A DNA stretch of 36,303 nt, from the NCBI GenBank assembly GCA_018675995.1, contig JABGWZ010000125.1, positions 1 through 36,303 on the forward strand. Direction: 5' to 3'. The first letter of the stretch is position 1, and the number at the start of each line of letters is the position of its first letter. A model generated the notes under the pieces. That model searched no databases. It worked only from the letters and a program-made list of their open reading frames with translations, and was not told the origin of the DNA. This DNA comes from Opitutia bacterium. Its GTDB lineage: Bacteria > Verrucomicrobiota > Verrucomicrobiia > Opitutales > Seribacteraceae. Both the position numbers and the translations under genes were made by a program. Below are positions 24,502 to 33,254 of this stretch, in pieces.

Positions 24502-26502
24502 TTAAACTTCTTTTTTTTCCAAAGCGGGATCAAACCAATCTATTACAAAGCTTAAGTCTGTTTTTCTACCAATACAATAAACGATGTCGCCAGCTTCCAA
24601 AACGGTCTCAGCGAGTCGATGCAAAAGCAGTTTTTCCCCTCTTCCAATTGCAATAACAAGTACGCCCGTTTTTTCGGCTAATTGGAGTTGCTTAGGAGAT
24701 TTTCCAATGGTTTTGGCTCCCTTGACGACAAGAATATTTTCGACCGTTAATTTCTTTAGTTCCTGGTGCGCATGCAGGGGGAGGGGCTCTTCCTTAAACT
24801 CACGGTCGGATTGCATCGTTTGGGAACGGGCATGATCGATTTCACGGATGATTAAATTTCTTGGGATTTCTAATTTACGTAAAACCCTGGAGAGAACCTC
24901 CAGTCCACCCTCAACTTCGCATGCGACTACCCCCGCCGGTTTGAATTTATCAAAATCTTCCACGCCATTCATGTATTGAGTTCGCACAAAAATTGGAACA
25001 TTTACCTTCAACCTTTCTATTGTTGCAAGTACACGTTCCGTTGCAGAATGGTCATTAATCATAACCACCACCGCACGGGAAGATTCGAGGTGTGCGTGAC
25101 CCAACGCCTCTTCACTGGTTGCATCTGCGTAGTAAACCGGATCACCCCGTTCACGCCCTATGCTTACATTATCTGAGTTCATTTCAAGAACAACGGTTTC
25201 AATGGATAAAGAACGTAAACTTGATGTCAGGAGTTGGCCTGATATGCCATATCCAATGATGATTACATGATCATTATGTCCAACCGTTTTTTGCTCCAGA
25301 TCTTCCGCACTTTTAGCCCGTAGTAGTTTAGCCAGTGGGTCAAGCGCCCGTTCGCCTGCAGTAAAATGTGGAGCCTTGTAAACGATTAAGGGAGTTAAGA
25401 ACATGCTTAATATCCCTGCATTTAAAAGAGGTGCAATGGCTTCGTTGGTAACCACATTTTCTTTTGTGGCTAATTGTAGCAGGACAAATCCAAACTCGCC
25501 AAATTGAGCCAAGCCCACACCTGCCAACCAGGCGGCACGGGGAGGGAATCGCATAAACATAGCGGCAATAGATGCGATAAGCCCTTTGCCAAATAGGAAT
25601 GCCAATAACAAAAGAATAACAGTGCCAGTTTGATTTACGAGAACTTGAAAATTAAAAAACATTCCGAGAGATACAAAAAAGAAGCTTACAAAAACATCTT
25701 TAAGGGGCAATATATCACCCATTGCCCGATGCCTGAAATCAGTGTCAGCCACAATCATGCCGGCAAGAAAGGCTCCAAGTGCTAAGGATAAACCAGTGAG
25801 AGAAGTTAGGTATGCGGTTCCAATGCAAAGGCAAAGAACGGTTAGAATAAAAACCTCGCTGCTACGACTGGCGTCAACCCATTTAAAGAGAAGAGGGACC
25901 AATTTTCGGGAACATACAAAAAGGCCAATCACCATTAGTCCGGCTTGGCCCATCGCGAGTCCAACCTCTTTCCACACAGATAAATTTTCTAATCCCTGGG
26001 AAAGTAAAGGAATAATTAAAACCATGGGAACGATACAGAGATCTTGAAAAATGAGCGTTCCAACAATGAACCTGCCGTGTGGTGCATCCAGTTCGTTTCG
26101 TTCATTCAGAGTTCGTAGTACAAGTGCTGTGCTCGAGAGTGCAAAAACAAATCCATAAACAATAGATTCGGGTAAAGGGCGGTTGAGCCACAGGGCAATT
26201 CCGGTGGCAATTGCAGCTGTGCATCCAACCTGGATCAGCCCACCCAATGCCACCTGCTTAAAAATGTGTTTAAGTCGACCGAGGGAAAACTCCAAACCAA
26301 TTGTGAAGAGCAGGAAGACCACACCAACCTCCGCAATGACTTCAATTACTTCTGCATCTTTTGCAAGTGAGAAACCGTGTGGTCCAACGAGAGCGCCGGA
26401 AAGGATTAATCCTGCAACAACCGGCAGTTTAAAGCGCCCAAGTACGAGAGTTACTAATACGCTAACAATAGCAATAAGTGTTATCTCTTCCAGGAAATGC
26501 AT
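24502..26502 (-). CDS. Kef-type monovalent cation:proton antiporter with RCK domain (CPA2 family)
   Basis: The 666-residue membrane protein has about 12 transmembrane segments in residues 1-380, with GLEFSLGRLK, GTLIFQDLCIVPMVL and LSLALGAFLAGMIVAD typical of CPA2 exchangers. The C-terminus has a TrkA-N/RCK domain (VIIIGYGISGQLLTSSL, then VVLEMNSD) and a TrkA-C domain (TIGKSPKQLQL, EAGDIVYCIG), so it is likely gated by nucleotide or ligand binding. It would exchange K+ or Na+ for protons for pH or osmotic balance. The size and layout are like YbaL and KefB/KefC. It starts at ATG 26502 and lies between two YwqK-like genes on the other strand. The family call is firm, ion selectivity is unknown. 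Confidence 0.95.
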   Translation of the reverse strand: MHFLEEITLIAIVSVLVTLVLGRFKLPVVAGLILSGALVGPHGFSLAKDAEVIEVIAEVGVVFLLFTIGLEFSLGRLKHIFKQVALGGLIQVGCTAAIATGIALWLNRPLPESIVYGFVFALSSTALVLRTLNERNELDAPHGRFIVGTLIFQDLCIVPMVLIIPLLSQGLENLSVWKEVGLAMGQAGLMVIGLFVCSRKLVPLLFKWVDASRSSEVFILTVLCLCIGTAYLTSLTGLSLALGAFLAGMIVADTDFRHRAMGDILPLKDVFVSFFFVSLGMFFNFQVLVNQTGTVILLLLAFLFGKGLIASIAAMFMRFPPRAAWLAGVGLAQFGEFGFVLLQLATKENVVTNEAIAPLLNAGILSMFLTPLIVYKAPHFTAGERALDPLAKLLRAKSAEDLEQKTVGHNDHVIIIGYGISGQLLTSSLRSLSIETVVLEMNSDNVSIGRERGDPVYYADATSEEALGHAHLESSRAVVVMINDHSATERVLATIERLKVNVPIFVRTQYMNGVEDFDKFKPAGVVACEVEGGLEVLSRVLRKLEIPRNLIIREIDHARSQTMQSDREFKEEPLPLHAHQELKKLTVENILVVKGAKTIGKSPKQLQLAEKTGVLVIAIGRGEKLLLHRLAETVLEAGDIVYCIGRKTDLSFVIDWFDPALEKKEV

Positions 26503-26640
26503 ATTTAGTTTTATATATGTTTTATAATGATTCGATCATGAGTATTAGTGCCCATTTTTTTGAAATGGCTCAACCAATATTGAATTTTTATTTCGTCAGT
26601 TAGATTGACTATTTCTCTTTTCAGCAACTAGTTTAAGTAT

Positions 26641-27468
26641 GTGAATATAATTCCCCTTTTATTTCTGGTTCCAATTTTTACTTTTTTTCTAAACGGTGAG
26701 TACAAAACCAGTCATCCAGATTTTGATAATCGCTTGGAGGTTGCTGAAATAGTTTCTGGTTCGGTGGTTGGGCGTTGGGATGAATTTACAAATAAATCTT
26801 TGCCCTATGATGAGTTTAAGCAGAAAAAAGGACTTCAGTATACAAGAACGGGAGAATACCCATATACTGGATATTATGTTCAACTGGATGAAAGGAAAAG
26901 AATCCGGAGCCTTCGTTATTTTATCGACGGTCTTTTATACGGTCCCGTAGTAAGTTGGCGAGGAAACGGAAAAAAGTTCTTACTTGGATATTACAGGAAG
27001 AACGAAAAACATGGTGTGTGGACAACCTGGACCGAACAAAACTTAAAAAGTTTGGAGCAAAACTATGTGGCTGGGAAACTGGATGGGTTATCAACCCGCT
27101 GGTATAGGAACGGACAAAAAAGTTCTGAGCAGACTTTTGGAAACGGCAAGATTATTTCCGCAATCGGTTGGAAGCCAGATGGCGGGCGCTGTCCTTCAAC
27201 AAGAGTAACTGGTGGAGTAGGTGTATTGGTTGTCTACGACGATTATGGCAGAGAGACCAAAAGGAAAGAATTGGAAGTGATAATAGGAGATCGTACTGTT
27301 GAACGATATGAAAATGGAAATGTGCGGGAAGAGGGGAAATATGAAAATGGAAAAAAGAACGGTCTTTGGATATACTATCGGCCTAATGGGAACGAACATT
27401 TTCGTATTACTTACCGCAATGGAGAGACCGTGAACACCGCATTTTCTGCATCTTTAGACGGTCGATAG
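26641..27468 (+). CDS. Exported YwqK/MORN-like repeat protein
   Basis: A GTG at 26641 starts a 275-residue frame; the overlapping ATG at 26639 is in another frame and stops at once. The first ~18 residues are hydrophobic and act as a signal peptide or anchor. Repeats include YTGYYVQLDERKRIRSLRYF, GLLYGPVVSWRGNGKKFLLG, EKHGVWTTWTEQNLKSL, LDGLSTRWYRNGQKSSEQ and a C-terminal VRYENGNVREEGKYENGKKN-type unit. Between them lies WKPDGGRCPSTRVTGGVGVL, the same module as in the lipoprotein at 23737-24486, so the two are paralogs. No toxin or enzyme domain is fused. It may sit in the periplasm or cell surface; function is unknown. Confidence 0.85.
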   Translation: MNIIPLLFLVPIFTFFLNGEYKTSHPDFDNRLEVAEIVSGSVVGRWDEFTNKSLPYDEFKQKKGLQYTRTGEYPYTGYYVQLDERKRIRSLRYFIDGLLYGPVVSWRGNGKKFLLGYYRKNEKHGVWTTWTEQNLKSLEQNYVAGKLDGLSTRWYRNGQKSSEQTFGNGKIISAIGWKPDGGRCPSTRVTGGVGVLVVYDDYGRETKRKELEVIIGDRTVERYENGNVREEGKYENGKKNGLWIYYRPNGNEHFRITYRNGETVNTAFSASLDGR

Positions 27469-27668
27469 TTTTTTCTTTCAAGCAGTCGTGGCTTTTCTTG
27501 TCCATCTTAATTATTTAATTCGATGTTGGGGGGATGTCTTTAAGCAAAGGCTGAAAGCTCTCTTTGGTAAATGAAATGCACTTTTTTCACAGGGAAATTA
27601 TAATTAAAAGAGTATCTTTTCCTCTACTGTTGACTGAGTAATAATTTCAACTAATGTGAGTGGAATTT

Positions 27669-28592
27669 ATGATGTTTTGGATACTAACACTTGTATTAAC
27701 TTTATTATGGGGATGTGACGACAGTTCTGATTTTGAGAATCAGAAAGTCAAAGATGTAATTTTAACATCTGCAAGCGGTGAATCTTGCCAAGGCTCTTGT
27801 GACTCATTACCCGGTAAAGATAAAAAGTGCGACAAATGTCAGCCGTCTAGAGAAAGCGTGGAAATTGTTAAAAATAAGGAAATTTCTAAGAAAGAAGAAA
27901 TGGACAAACTCTACTGGCAGTATACCAAGAATGTGCATGACAAATTCGGGGATCTTTATGTTGTGCCGAATATCGGACTTGAGATGTTGTGGGTACAACC
28001 CGGTTCCTTTGAGCTTGAAAAAAAGCAGGAAAAGCATATCCACCTCGGTTTTTACTTAGGGAAGTATGAAGTCTCACAAGTCCAATGGGAATCTGTAATG
28101 GGCCAGAACCCTAGCCTTTTTAAAGGACCTAACCGACCGGTTGAGCAAATATCCTGGGTGGATGCAGTTAAGTTCTGCGAAAAACTTACACAGGTTGAAA
28201 TCTTTGCTGGTCGACTTCCGCACGGTGTTTCTTATCAGTTACCTAACAATATCGAATGGGAGTATGCCTGCCGTGCGGGAACATCTTCTTTATTTTCATG
28301 GGGTGATTCTTCTGCAACCAAATTTGCTAATTATGATGATGGCGATCCTTCGGGTGAGACAAGAAAGGTAAACAGTTATTCACCAAATCCTTGGGGTTTC
28401 TTCAATATGCATGGTAATTGTTGGGAGTTTTGTTCTGACATTTCTGATGCTAATTCACTTTTTCGCTTTGCACGGGGAGGTTCTTGGTCTGACGGAAGTG
28501 ACTTCATGAGGTCCGCCTATCGATATCAAATCCAGAGAGATTCCAATTACAACAACCTTGGTATTAGGCTCGCCTTAAAAGTCTCGAAGTAA
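27669..28592 (+). CDS. SUMF1/FGE-fold lipoprotein, probably non-catalytic
   Basis: Starting at ATG 27669 (a GTG lies nine bases upstream), the 307-residue protein has a lipoprotein signal ending in LLWGC (C16). A Cys-rich spacer follows with CQGSC and CDKC. Residues from ~100 onward are a SUMF1 (formylglycine-generating enzyme) fold: FYLGKYEVSQVQWESVMGQN, PVEQISWVDAVKFCEKL, LPNNIEWEYACRAGT, PWGFFNMHGNCWEF, FARGGSWSDG and NLGIRLAL. The catalytic cysteine pair of true FGE, in the segment before R-x-Y, is missing (FMRSAYRYQ), so it is likely a binding or structural module, as in many lipoproteins of this fold. It is a single gene. The fold is firm, the role is not. Confidence 0.93.
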   Translation: MMFWILTLVLTLLWGCDDSSDFENQKVKDVILTSASGESCQGSCDSLPGKDKKCDKCQPSRESVEIVKNKEISKKEEMDKLYWQYTKNVHDKFGDLYVVPNIGLEMLWVQPGSFELEKKQEKHIHLGFYLGKYEVSQVQWESVMGQNPSLFKGPNRPVEQISWVDAVKFCEKLTQVEIFAGRLPHGVSYQLPNNIEWEYACRAGTSSLFSWGDSSATKFANYDDGDPSGETRKVNSYSPNPWGFFNMHGNCWEFCSDISDANSLFRFARGGSWSDGSDFMRSAYRYQIQRDSNYNNLGIRLALKVSK

Positions 28593-28679
28593 CAGACCTC
28601 ACTTTTTGAAACTTAAAATTAATAAAATTCAATTTTTAGGATTTCGCTTTAGTATCCTCAATATAAAAGCCTGATGAAG

Positions 28680-30014
28680 TCAGTTTGAAAGGGCAGGGTA
28701 GGACCTAGTAATTAAACCATCTATGGGAATAAATTTTGGGATGTTGTAACTCATACAATGTAACTGACCACGAAGGGCGACCAGTTTGTCACAATTTATT
28801 CTTTTTACCACCCAGTCAGCAGGTAGGGAAGATTTGTAAACCTGTTCAGCACGGTCCTCGATAGATGGATCAATATCGCTGAAGGATGGCATAAGTAATA
28901 CACCATTTGCCATAATAATATTTGTATAGGATCGCCATTCATTTCCGGATCTTGGTGGCATGGGAATTCTTTTTACCTGTATCGGACCATTGGATGTTGT
29001 AATTGAGGATACAATTCTAGCAGACTCGTTCAATACCTCACTGTTTTCGGAATCTATTGCCGGATCAATCTCAGCAATGATTGCAAGGTTATTATTAAGC
29101 ATGGTCATAAACATGTCAATGTGTCCGTTTGGTTCATCAATCAAATGATTCACAGCATAGACCCCATTAACACCAAGAAAGTCATTGAACATACTGATTA
29201 ATTGCTTGTGGGTATATTCTCCTTCTTTATTCACACTAATTGTTTTTGCAGATGTCAGAAGTAATCCGTCACCGTTGCTGATAAAATTCCCACCTTCCAG
29301 AATCAATGGGATTGAACGGACGGGGAGTTCGAGCATCCTGGCCAGTTCAAAACACATAAAATCATCCTGCCTACGACTCTCCCTCATTAAACGGGTATGA
29401 TATTTTGCATCCACCATGAATGCATTATCCTGATCGTATCTAAGAATGAAGGGTGCATAATCCCGTATCCAGATTGAATTTGTTGGAATAACCAAAAATC
29501 GCATAGCGGACTCGGGAAGTCCCAAATTTTTGATCATTTGTATTCCACTTTTTGCCTGCACTTCATTTGAAACCACTCCAAACAGGGCAACTTTTCCATT
29601 TACTGCCTTGGCAATTTCTCCGTACAGTTCAGGGATTAAATTAATTTGATTATGACAGCCAAGAAGAATGGCTCCTTGTCTTTTAAACTCAGCAACCGGA
29701 AAATAATCTTCAGGCTGTGGCGGCGGTTTAATTTTTCTAAATGCTTGCACGGATTGCGAGGAATTAACATCAGTGGAGGATTGCGAACTCGGCCAAAATT
29801 TTACACCGCTGTACATACCCACAATAAATATAAGAATGGCAAAAATAGAATATCCATACCTGGCATATAGATGACTGCCTGAGTTTCCCGTATCTATGGA
29901 TGCACGGCCTGTACCAACAGACTCAGGTTCGGAATCGTAACCCTCTCTCTTAGTTTTTGGCGGTTGCTTGTGTGCAACCGTTTTTTTTATCTTTTTCCTG
30001 TTCAATAAAACCAC
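28680..30014 (-). CDS. Membrane-anchored agmatine/peptidyl-arginine deiminase family protein (PAD_porph)
   Basis: The 444-residue product starts at GTG 30014; no ATG lies before the domain, and a TTG at 30005 is an alternative. A basic, Pro/Ser-rich head (residues 1-50) precedes one transmembrane segment (about 55-73) and a linker. The enzyme domain keeps the guanidino-modifying signatures: WIRDYAPF with D185, LEGGNF (239-244), GHIDMF with H298, and LHCMSYNIP with the nucleophile C420. The family converts agmatine to N-carbamoylputrescine or peptidyl-arginine to citrulline. Positive-inside topology would put the enzyme outside the cytoplasm, unlike usual agmatine deiminases and closer to secreted PPAD. 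The 400-base spacer upstream holds no gene. Family is firm, substrate inferred. Confidence 0.9.
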   Translation of the reverse strand: MVLLNRKKIKKTVAHKQPPKTKREGYDSEPESVGTGRASIDTGNSGSHLYARYGYSIFAILIFIVGMYSGVKFWPSSQSSTDVNSSQSVQAFRKIKPPPQPEDYFPVAEFKRQGAILLGCHNQINLIPELYGEIAKAVNGKVALFGVVSNEVQAKSGIQMIKNLGLPESAMRFLVIPTNSIWIRDYAPFILRYDQDNAFMVDAKYHTRLMRESRRQDDFMCFELARMLELPVRSIPLILEGGNFISNGDGLLLTSAKTISVNKEGEYTHKQLISMFNDFLGVNGVYAVNHLIDEPNGHIDMFMTMLNNNLAIIAEIDPAIDSENSEVLNESARIVSSITTSNGPIQVKRIPMPPRSGNEWRSYTNIIMANGVLLMPSFSDIDPSIEDRAEQVYKSSLPADWVVKRINCDKLVALRGQLHCMSYNIPKFIPIDGLITRSYPALSN

Positions 30015-30390
30015 CCAGTTACAGGAGCATCCGAGGAAGCGGAGTGGGCGTTTATAAAAACTGGAAAAGTCTTATTTTTGAGACCGGGCAAGTTGTTCGA
30101 TAAAAGATTAGTAATCACAAGATAATGAGTTGTGTCCAATAAGTGGACGGGTGAATAAGCACAAAACTGTGATATCACCAAGCCAATCTTTATATGATAT
30201 CAGCAAACAATAGTATATTTTGATTTATTTAAGACAAATATTTTTGATAAAAATTTTATGGTCTATATTTATTTAAAACTAGATGGCTAGTTATGGGTAC
30301 CATTAGAATGAATATACTTTAAAAGTGCTTAATAAGCGTCCATGCATATTCTTGTAACATTAGACTAGAGCATGAAGATTTACTTAAATC

Positions 30391-30411
<21 letters not shown>
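30015..30411. other. 397-base AT-rich intergenic region
   Basis: No convincing reading frame is visible on either strand. It contains a short hairpin GTCCA-ATAAG-TGGAC near 30133-30148, and two copies of the palindrome TGATATCA (30170-30177 and 30195-30202, 25 bases apart); the first is embedded in a 10-base palindrome, GTGATATCAC. The right-hand end (30391-30411) is one arm of the inverted repeat around tRNA-Phe. Function is unknown; the palindromes could be regulator sites or chance in AT-rich sequence. Confidence 0.5.
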
Positions 30412-30506
<95 letters not shown>

Positions 30507-30511
30507 GTGGA

Positions 30512-30540
30512 TTTAAAACAAAGGTTTGCCTTTGGGTCAA
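30512..30540 (-). promoter_or_regulatory. Sigma70-type promoter for tRNA-Phe
   Basis: On the minus strand, TTGACC (30540-30535) and TTTAAA (30517-30512) are separated by 17 bases, an optimal spacing. The spacer is itself an inverted repeat (CAAAGG, four bases, CCTTTG). The expected transcription start is near 30505, about 18 bases before the tRNA 5' end and right at the outer arm of the inverted repeat. Confidence 0.65.
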
Positions 30541-30580
30541 TCGAGAAAGAATACCTTTGAATGTTTTCCTCTTCGAAATC

Positions 30581-31171
30581 TTATGTTTCGAGGTAATCCT
30601 TTAGGTGATTAGCCAGTGGAGTAAGTGTTCGGTGGTGGATTATCTGTTCAGAATACCCATAAAAGATTAAGGCAACCACCCGTTCATTTTGGACGGATGT
30701 CAGACCGATTGCTTTGGCGAAATCTTTGTGCTTCCAGACGGGGCCAGTACTCCACTTACTTGATATACCTGCTTGTTCAAAAAGCAGAAGCAGGTTTTGG
30801 CAAATACAGCAACAGGTGGCGTAGTTTTCCTCAATGACTGCAGGTTTTTTTTGAACCAGCTCTGAATTTTGGTCAGTATGGCAGGTTACGATAAGCAAGC
30901 CTGGGGCGTTTCCCCATTCGGTTTTTTTCTTTTCTCCCCGTTTGGGATCCGAGCAATTTCCTGCAACGGTTTCTCCAAATAGTTGCCCAACTTTTTGGAT
31001 TCGTGCCTGATCAAGTAAATAAAATCGGGCTGGTTCTGTACGGTGGTGGTTGGGGGCGTGTCTGGCAATGTCTATTAATTCACGAATAAGAGACGGGTCG
31101 GGTTTGCGATTTGAAAAAGTGGCAGGTTTTGTGGTTCTTCTGCCCCGTATGACATCTACTAGTTTGGACAC
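30581..31171 (-). CDS. Nitroreductase family protein
   Basis: The 196-residue product matches FMN-dependent nitroreductases: IRGRRTTKPATFSNRKPDPS at the N-terminus with the RR-type FMN-phosphate contact, IDIARHAPNHHRTEPARFYL, and the NLLLLFEQAGISSKWSTGP segment, with VVALIFYGY at the C-terminal part. It resembles the small YdjA-like branch (about 180-200 residues). These reduce nitroaromatics, quinones or unknown natural substrates with NAD(P)H. ENYATCCCICQ contains a run of cysteines that is unusual. It starts 21 bases after the ketoacyl synthase stop, in the same direction, so the pair is probably one operon. The family is confident; substrate is not. Confidence 0.9.
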   Translation of the reverse strand: MSKLVDVIRGRRTTKPATFSNRKPDPSLIRELIDIARHAPNHHRTEPARFYLLDQARIQKVGQLFGETVAGNCSDPKRGEKKKTEWGNAPGLLIVTCHTDQNSELVQKKPAVIEENYATCCCICQNLLLLFEQAGISSKWSTGPVWKHKDFAKAIGLTSVQNERVVALIFYGYSEQIIHHRTLTPLANHLKDYLET

Positions 31172-31192
31172 TGTCTTTGAATTGGAAATTAA

Positions 31193-32449
31193 TTAGGTTT
31201 TTTCAAAAACTACGCTTACATTTGCCCCACCAAAGCCACTGCTGTTACTCATAATTCGGTTCACCGCTTGATCTTTGCTTTCCTGAATAAGACTCAGATG
31301 ACCAAGTTCTGGATCAGGTGTACTCACATGTGCTGAACCGGGGAGAAATTGATCTTTTAAAGAAATACAGCAAAATGCAGCTTCCATGATACTGGAAAGA
31401 GACAGGCCATGACCGGTCAAGGGTTTGGTACTGGATACCTTGATTTCCTGGGGAAGAGGAAAGATTGACTTGAGGGCTTTCATTTCGGAAGCATCACCAA
31501 TAGATGTTGAGGGTGCATGGGCGTTGACATAATCAATGTCGGTAGCGGTGAGCTTGGCATCTTTGAGGGCGTTATTCATCGCGGATTTTAGTCCCCGACC
31601 TTCAGGGTGGGAAATGGCGACATTGTGCCCGTCTGAACCCTGTCCCCAGCCGACAAACTTTGCATAGGATTCGGCATTCCTCCTTTTTGCCTCGGACTCT
31701 GTTTCCAAAACGAGGCAGACAGAACCACCTGTTCCCACAAATCCGTTCCGTGAAACATCAAAGGAGCGGGATGCCGTATCAGGATCAGTATCCAGGGAAA
31801 GTGCACGCATTCCGCAAAAGGGAACGATACTTTCAAAATTACAATCCTCAGCCCCGATTACCAGCATTCTCTTCTGTCGCCCAAGTCTGATTTCGTCTAA
31901 GGCCATGCCGAGGGCATGGCCGGAAGATGCACAGGCTGAAACAAGGCCGGTTGAGGATCCCCGAACACCGATTGCAGCAACAAGATTAAAAGAGAGAGTA
32001 CCAGCAATAGAAGCAACAATTGCAAGCGGATTACATGCCATGACTCCCCGTGCATCCATTTTTTCAAAGTGTTTGTGGATGGACCGCATTGATCCTCCTG
32101 AGGATGTGTACATACCAGCTTCTGGATCTTTAATTTCTTCCTCCGAAAGTCCGGCATCTTTGATAGCTTGCTGAAGTGCACACCATGCATAAAGGACATG
32201 TGGCGAGAAACTTCTGAGAGTGGCACGGGGAACGCGATACTGGTTTGGGTATGTCCAGTCTTCTGGATCTGAGGATTCCACATCAAAATCTTTAACCGTC
32301 CCTGCCAATTTTACGGGTGAGTCATCGCCCTGCAGTTCAGGGTGGCGCTCGATTCCATGCTTCATTTCACGGAGACTGTTAGTAACGGCATTACGATCGT
32401 TACCAATACTTGTTATTAAACCCATGCCGGTTATGTGAACTGATTCCAT
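31193..32449 (-). CDS. Beta-ketoacyl-[ACP] synthase, FabB/FabF-like
   Basis: The 418-residue thiolase-fold protein keeps the decarboxylating KAS triad: nucleophile C173 in VSACASSGHA, H311 in NAHAPSTSIGD and H347 in TKPLTGHGLS, with K342. SACASSGHA, GGANVSVVFEK and MESVHITGMGLITSIG are standard elongating-KAS segments. The usual NAHGTST reads NAHAPST, a minor change. It should extend acyl-ACP chains in fatty acid synthesis (FabB-like), or act in a special fatty acid or polyketide pathway, as no other fab genes or ACP are nearby. The nitroreductase gene follows within 21 bases. The family is certain, physiological role less so. Confidence 0.95.
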   Translation of the reverse strand: MESVHITGMGLITSIGNDRNAVTNSLREMKHGIERHPELQGDDSPVKLAGTVKDFDVESSDPEDWTYPNQYRVPRATLRSFSPHVLYAWCALQQAIKDAGLSEEEIKDPEAGMYTSSGGSMRSIHKHFEKMDARGVMACNPLAIVASIAGTLSFNLVAAIGVRGSSTGLVSACASSGHALGMALDEIRLGRQKRMLVIGAEDCNFESIVPFCGMRALSLDTDPDTASRSFDVSRNGFVGTGGSVCLVLETESEAKRRNAESYAKFVGWGQGSDGHNVAISHPEGRGLKSAMNNALKDAKLTATDIDYVNAHAPSTSIGDASEMKALKSIFPLPQEIKVSSTKPLTGHGLSLSSIMEAAFCCISLKDQFLPGSAHVSTPDPELGHLSLIQESKDQAVNRIMSNSSGFGGANVSVVFEKT

Positions 32450-32524
32450 ATATGATAGTTTTTTTACGAGATTATGCTTATCGGCAAGGGAAAAACAATT
32501 TTTTCGAACGGATTAAATCGTTGT

Positions 32525-33103
32525 TTATTGTTGCCCTTTTTTTTCATGGTCAACTTCTTCTAAAAGTTGGCCAAGGTTATTCCATGTTCTCCATTTTCCA
32601 GCTGGCTTTCCTTGCAGGTGGTGCTGTTCCTTCCACTTGGTTCCGTTTAAATGCCACATTATCGAGAGACCGTCTTTTTTACCCTCTTTGTAACTGCCTT
32701 CCATTTTCTTTTTGCCATCCGGATACCACATGGTGAAAGGCCCGTGACTTAGTCCCTCTTTTTTAACACCCTTCCATCTTGGACGGCCATCGGGAAAAAA
32801 AGTAATCCACAAGCCGTCTTGTTTCCCATTTTTCATTTTTCCCTCAAAGGAAACTTTTCCTTCTTTGGTCAGTCCAATCGTCTTTGATTGATTGGTATCG
32901 CTTTCCTTCTTTGTGAACTGAAGTCCATCGGCAGAACGGGTCAATTCGGTTTTCGAATTAATTTCTTGATTGGAAATAGACTCGTTTTTTTCGAAAATTT
33001 CGACAGCCTGTTCCTGTAGATCAGGGTCTGAGCAGGATGGAAGTATTAGGCAGAAAACAAGGTAGAATCTCCATAATCTCAAACTCGAGATTAAAATTGT
33101 CAC
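32525..33103 (-). CDS. Lipoprotein with YwqK/MORN-like repeats (third copy)
   Basis: The frame starts at GTG 33103 and gives 192 residues with a hydrophobic stretch ending at a lipobox-like LPSC (C24). A charged linker follows, then four short repeats: KVSFEGKMKNGKQDGLWITF, GRPRWKGVKKEGLSHGPFTM, GKKKMEGSYKEGKKDGLSIM and GTKWKEQHHLQGKPAGKWRT. It lacks the WKPDG-CP module found in the two larger copies at 23737 and 26641, so it is a more distant family member. The start lies 14 bases behind the 3' end of tRNA-Ala on the same strand, and no separate promoter is obvious, so it may be transcribed as part of the tRNA transcript. Repeats are firm, the role is unknown. Confidence 0.85.
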   Translation of the reverse strand: MTILISSLRLWRFYLVFCLILPSCSDPDLQEQAVEIFEKNESISNQEINSKTELTRSADGLQFTKKESDTNQSKTIGLTKEGKVSFEGKMKNGKQDGLWITFFPDGRPRWKGVKKEGLSHGPFTMWYPDGKKKMEGSYKEGKKDGLSIMWHLNGTKWKEQHHLQGKPAGKWRTWNNLGQLLEEVDHEKKGQQ

Positions 33104-33116
33104 AGTTTACAAATAT

Positions 33117-33192
33117 TGGTGGAGCCGATCGGGTTCGAACCGACGACCTCCACAATGCCATTGTGGCGCTCTTCCAACGGAGCTACGGCCCC
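33117..33192 (-). tRNA. tRNA-Ala(GGC)
   Basis: On the minus strand a full cloverleaf forms: acceptor GGGGCCG/CGGCTCC (one G-T pair), D arm GCTCCGTTGGAAGAGC, anticodon stem CCACA/TGTGG with loop ATGGCAT (anticodon GGC), T arm GTCGG-TTCGAAC-CCGAT with one mismatch, discriminator A at 33120 and encoded CCA (33117-33119). The gene is followed by the YwqK-like lipoprotein gene. Confidence 0.97.
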
Positions 33193-33202
33193 CAATAAAA
33201 GA

Positions 33203-33208
33203 ATTATA
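33203..33208 (-). promoter_or_regulatory. Promoter -10 element for tRNA-Ala
   Basis: A perfect TATAAT on the minus strand (33208-33203) lies 10 bases before the tRNA 5' end. A consensus -35 is not visible at normal spacing; TCGACA about 20 bases further is the best match. The leader would be only a few bases. Confidence 0.55.
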
Positions 33209-33254
33209 ATGATAAAGAGTCCGTGAATTGTCGAACTCAAATAACAGAGAAAAT

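Noticed and set aside
23737-27468. Toxin-antitoxin system based on the YwqK-like proteins
   Set aside because: These proteins carry export or lipoprotein signals, and no toxin-like gene is adjacent.
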